Source: an uncultured Collinsella sp. (lineage in GTDB: Bacteria > Actinomycetota > Coriobacteriia > Coriobacteriales > Coriobacteriaceae). From it: a stretch of 5,513 nt of DNA. Each line of letters opens with the position of its first letter. The first letter of the stretch is position 1. Shown here one piece after another: positions 4,998-5,513 of this stretch. The notes beneath the pieces were generated by a model, which had not been told where the DNA came from, did not search any database, and saw nothing but the letters and a program-made list of their open reading frames with translations. Location: assembly GCA_902478865.1 (NCBI GenBank), contig CABSNA010000096.1, positions 1 to 5,513 of the forward strand, written 5' to 3'. The translations under genes were made by a program, and so were the position numbers.

Positions 4998-5426
4998 ATG
5001 TTGGTTTCCACAAAGGGCAGATATGCCCTACGCGTTATGGTCGACCTGGCCGAGCATCAGGCGGCCGGTCGCATCCCGCTCAAAGAGATCGCGGCGCGCC
5101 AGGGGATTTCGGAGAAGTACCTCGAGAATATTCTGGCGACGCTCGTGCGCGCCAATATGCTCTCGGGCATGCGCGGCAAGGGCGGCGGCTACGTGCTTAC
5201 GCGCCCGCCCGAGCAGTACACGGTGGGCGAGATCTTGCGCCTGACCGAGGGCAGCCTGGCGCCGGTCGCCTGCCTGGATGGCGACTGCAAGGGTTGCTCG
5301 CGATCTGATGAGTGCCCCACGCTCGACGTGTGGAAGAACCTTGACAAGCTCATCAACGACTACCTCGACGGTGTGACGCTCGATCAACTTGTCGCTCCCA
5401 ATGAAGGCTACGATTACGTCATCTAA
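4998..5426 (+). CDS. Rrf2-family transcriptional regulator with a four-cysteine cluster (IscR/CymR-like)
   Basis: Rrf2 proteins are small dimeric winged-helix repressors that sense Fe-S clusters, NO or cysteine supply. This one has 142 residues. The start is fixed by the family N-terminus, MLVSTKGRYALRVMVDLA. A weak AAAGG site lies 11 bases upstream of the ATG. The winged helix covers residues 1-80: recognition region GISEKYLENIL (36-46) and the wing GKGGGYVL (60-67). The sensor segment has Cys92, Cys97, Cys100 and Cys106. The spacing Cys100-x5-Cys106 followed by a Trp at 112 matches the last two cysteines of IscR. The place of IscR's His ligand is taken by Leu109, and an extra cysteine is present. 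This points to an Fe-S cluster with a different ligand set. CymR of Bacillus lacks these cysteines. The gene is divergent from cysK, so control of cysteine or Fe-S metabolism is likely; no suf/isc gene is in the window to decide between them. Confidence 0.92.
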   Translation: MLVSTKGRYALRVMVDLAEHQAAGRIPLKEIAARQGISEKYLENILATLVRANMLSGMRGKGGGYVLTRPPEQYTVGEILRLTEGSLAPVACLDGDCKGCSRSDECPTLDVWKNLDKLINDYLDGVTLDQLVAPNEGYDYVI

Positions 5427-5442
5427 CCCATACCTGCCATGT

Positions 5443-5472
5443 GGGGACAGGGTGGAAATGAACTGCGTCCCG
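5443..5472. repeat. Possible REP-like intergenic palindrome
   Basis: GGGAC (5444-5448) and GTCCC (5467-5471) form a short stem around 18 bases in the non-coding tail after the regulator gene. There is no T-run, so it is not a terminator. The arrangement, GGGGACAGGG then GCGTCCC, resembles dispersed REP-type elements, but only one copy lies in the window and the repeat nature is from impression only. Confidence 0.3.
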
Positions 5473-5481
5473 AATCTTGGC

Positions 5482-5513
5482 CTTCTTTATTAGAAGCGAA
5501 CACTAGGACGCTT
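5482..5513 (+). other. Small hairpins after the Rrf2 gene, possibly a terminator cut by the window end
   Basis: CTTCT (5482-5486) can pair with AGAAG (5492-5496). Alternatively AAGCG (5494-5498) can pair with CGCTT (5509-5513), and this second stem touches the window end. The two share bases and exclude each other. If the sequence past the edge continues with C, T and more T, the second would be an intrinsic terminator of the regulator gene. This cannot be decided here. Confidence 0.3.

Noticed and set aside
1..5513. CRISPR array, tRNA, rRNA, or insertion sequence
   Set aside because: No regularly spaced repeats, no cloverleaf, no rRNA-like segment and no transposase reading frame or terminal repeats were seen on either strand.

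Overview
The window looks like a piece of a high-GC actinobacterial chromosome, most likely a gut Coriobacteriia member of the Collinsella type. That placement rests on GC-rich third codon positions, strong Shine-Dalgarno sites and the general look of the proteins; no rRNA or other firm phylogenetic marker is present, so it is an inference.

Layout. (1) Bases 1-999, plus strand: the 3' part of an M42-family metallo-aminopeptidase gene, open at the left edge, followed by a clean intrinsic terminator (1033-1058). (2) Bases 1059-1137: a short AT-rich regulatory region with two interleaved perfect 8-bp inverted repeats. (3) Bases 1138-2511, plus strand: a one-protein fusion of an excisionase/MerR-like DNA-binding domain to a HipA-like kinase, with no separate HipB-type antitoxin gene beside it. 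(4) Bases 2520-3620, minus strand: mnmA, tRNA 2-thiouridylase, convergent with the kinase gene across only 8 bp. (5) Bases 3621-3805: a non-coding region with a GC-rich terminator, an extended -10 promoter lying against it, a run of nine G and a small hairpin just after the cysK stop. (6) Bases 3806-4744, minus strand: cysK, O-acetylserine sulfhydrylase. (7) Bases 4745-4997: a divergent promoter region with several dyads. (8) Bases 4998-5426, plus strand: an Rrf2-family regulator with four clustered cysteines. (9) Bases 5427-5513: a non-coding tail with a possible REP-like palindrome and small hairpins.

The right-hand half is a sulfur-handling neighbourhood. CysK makes cysteine, MnmA places sulfur on the wobble uridine of some tRNAs, and the Rrf2 protein, divergent from cysK, is well placed to control cysK and itself in response to Fe-S or cysteine status (compare CymR and IscR). 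The left-hand half holds a housekeeping peptidase and then the HTH-HipA fusion, which has more AT-rich codon use and its own promoter region, and looks like an accessory gene inserted between conserved genes. The fusion and its upstream repeats are the best candidates for something little described.
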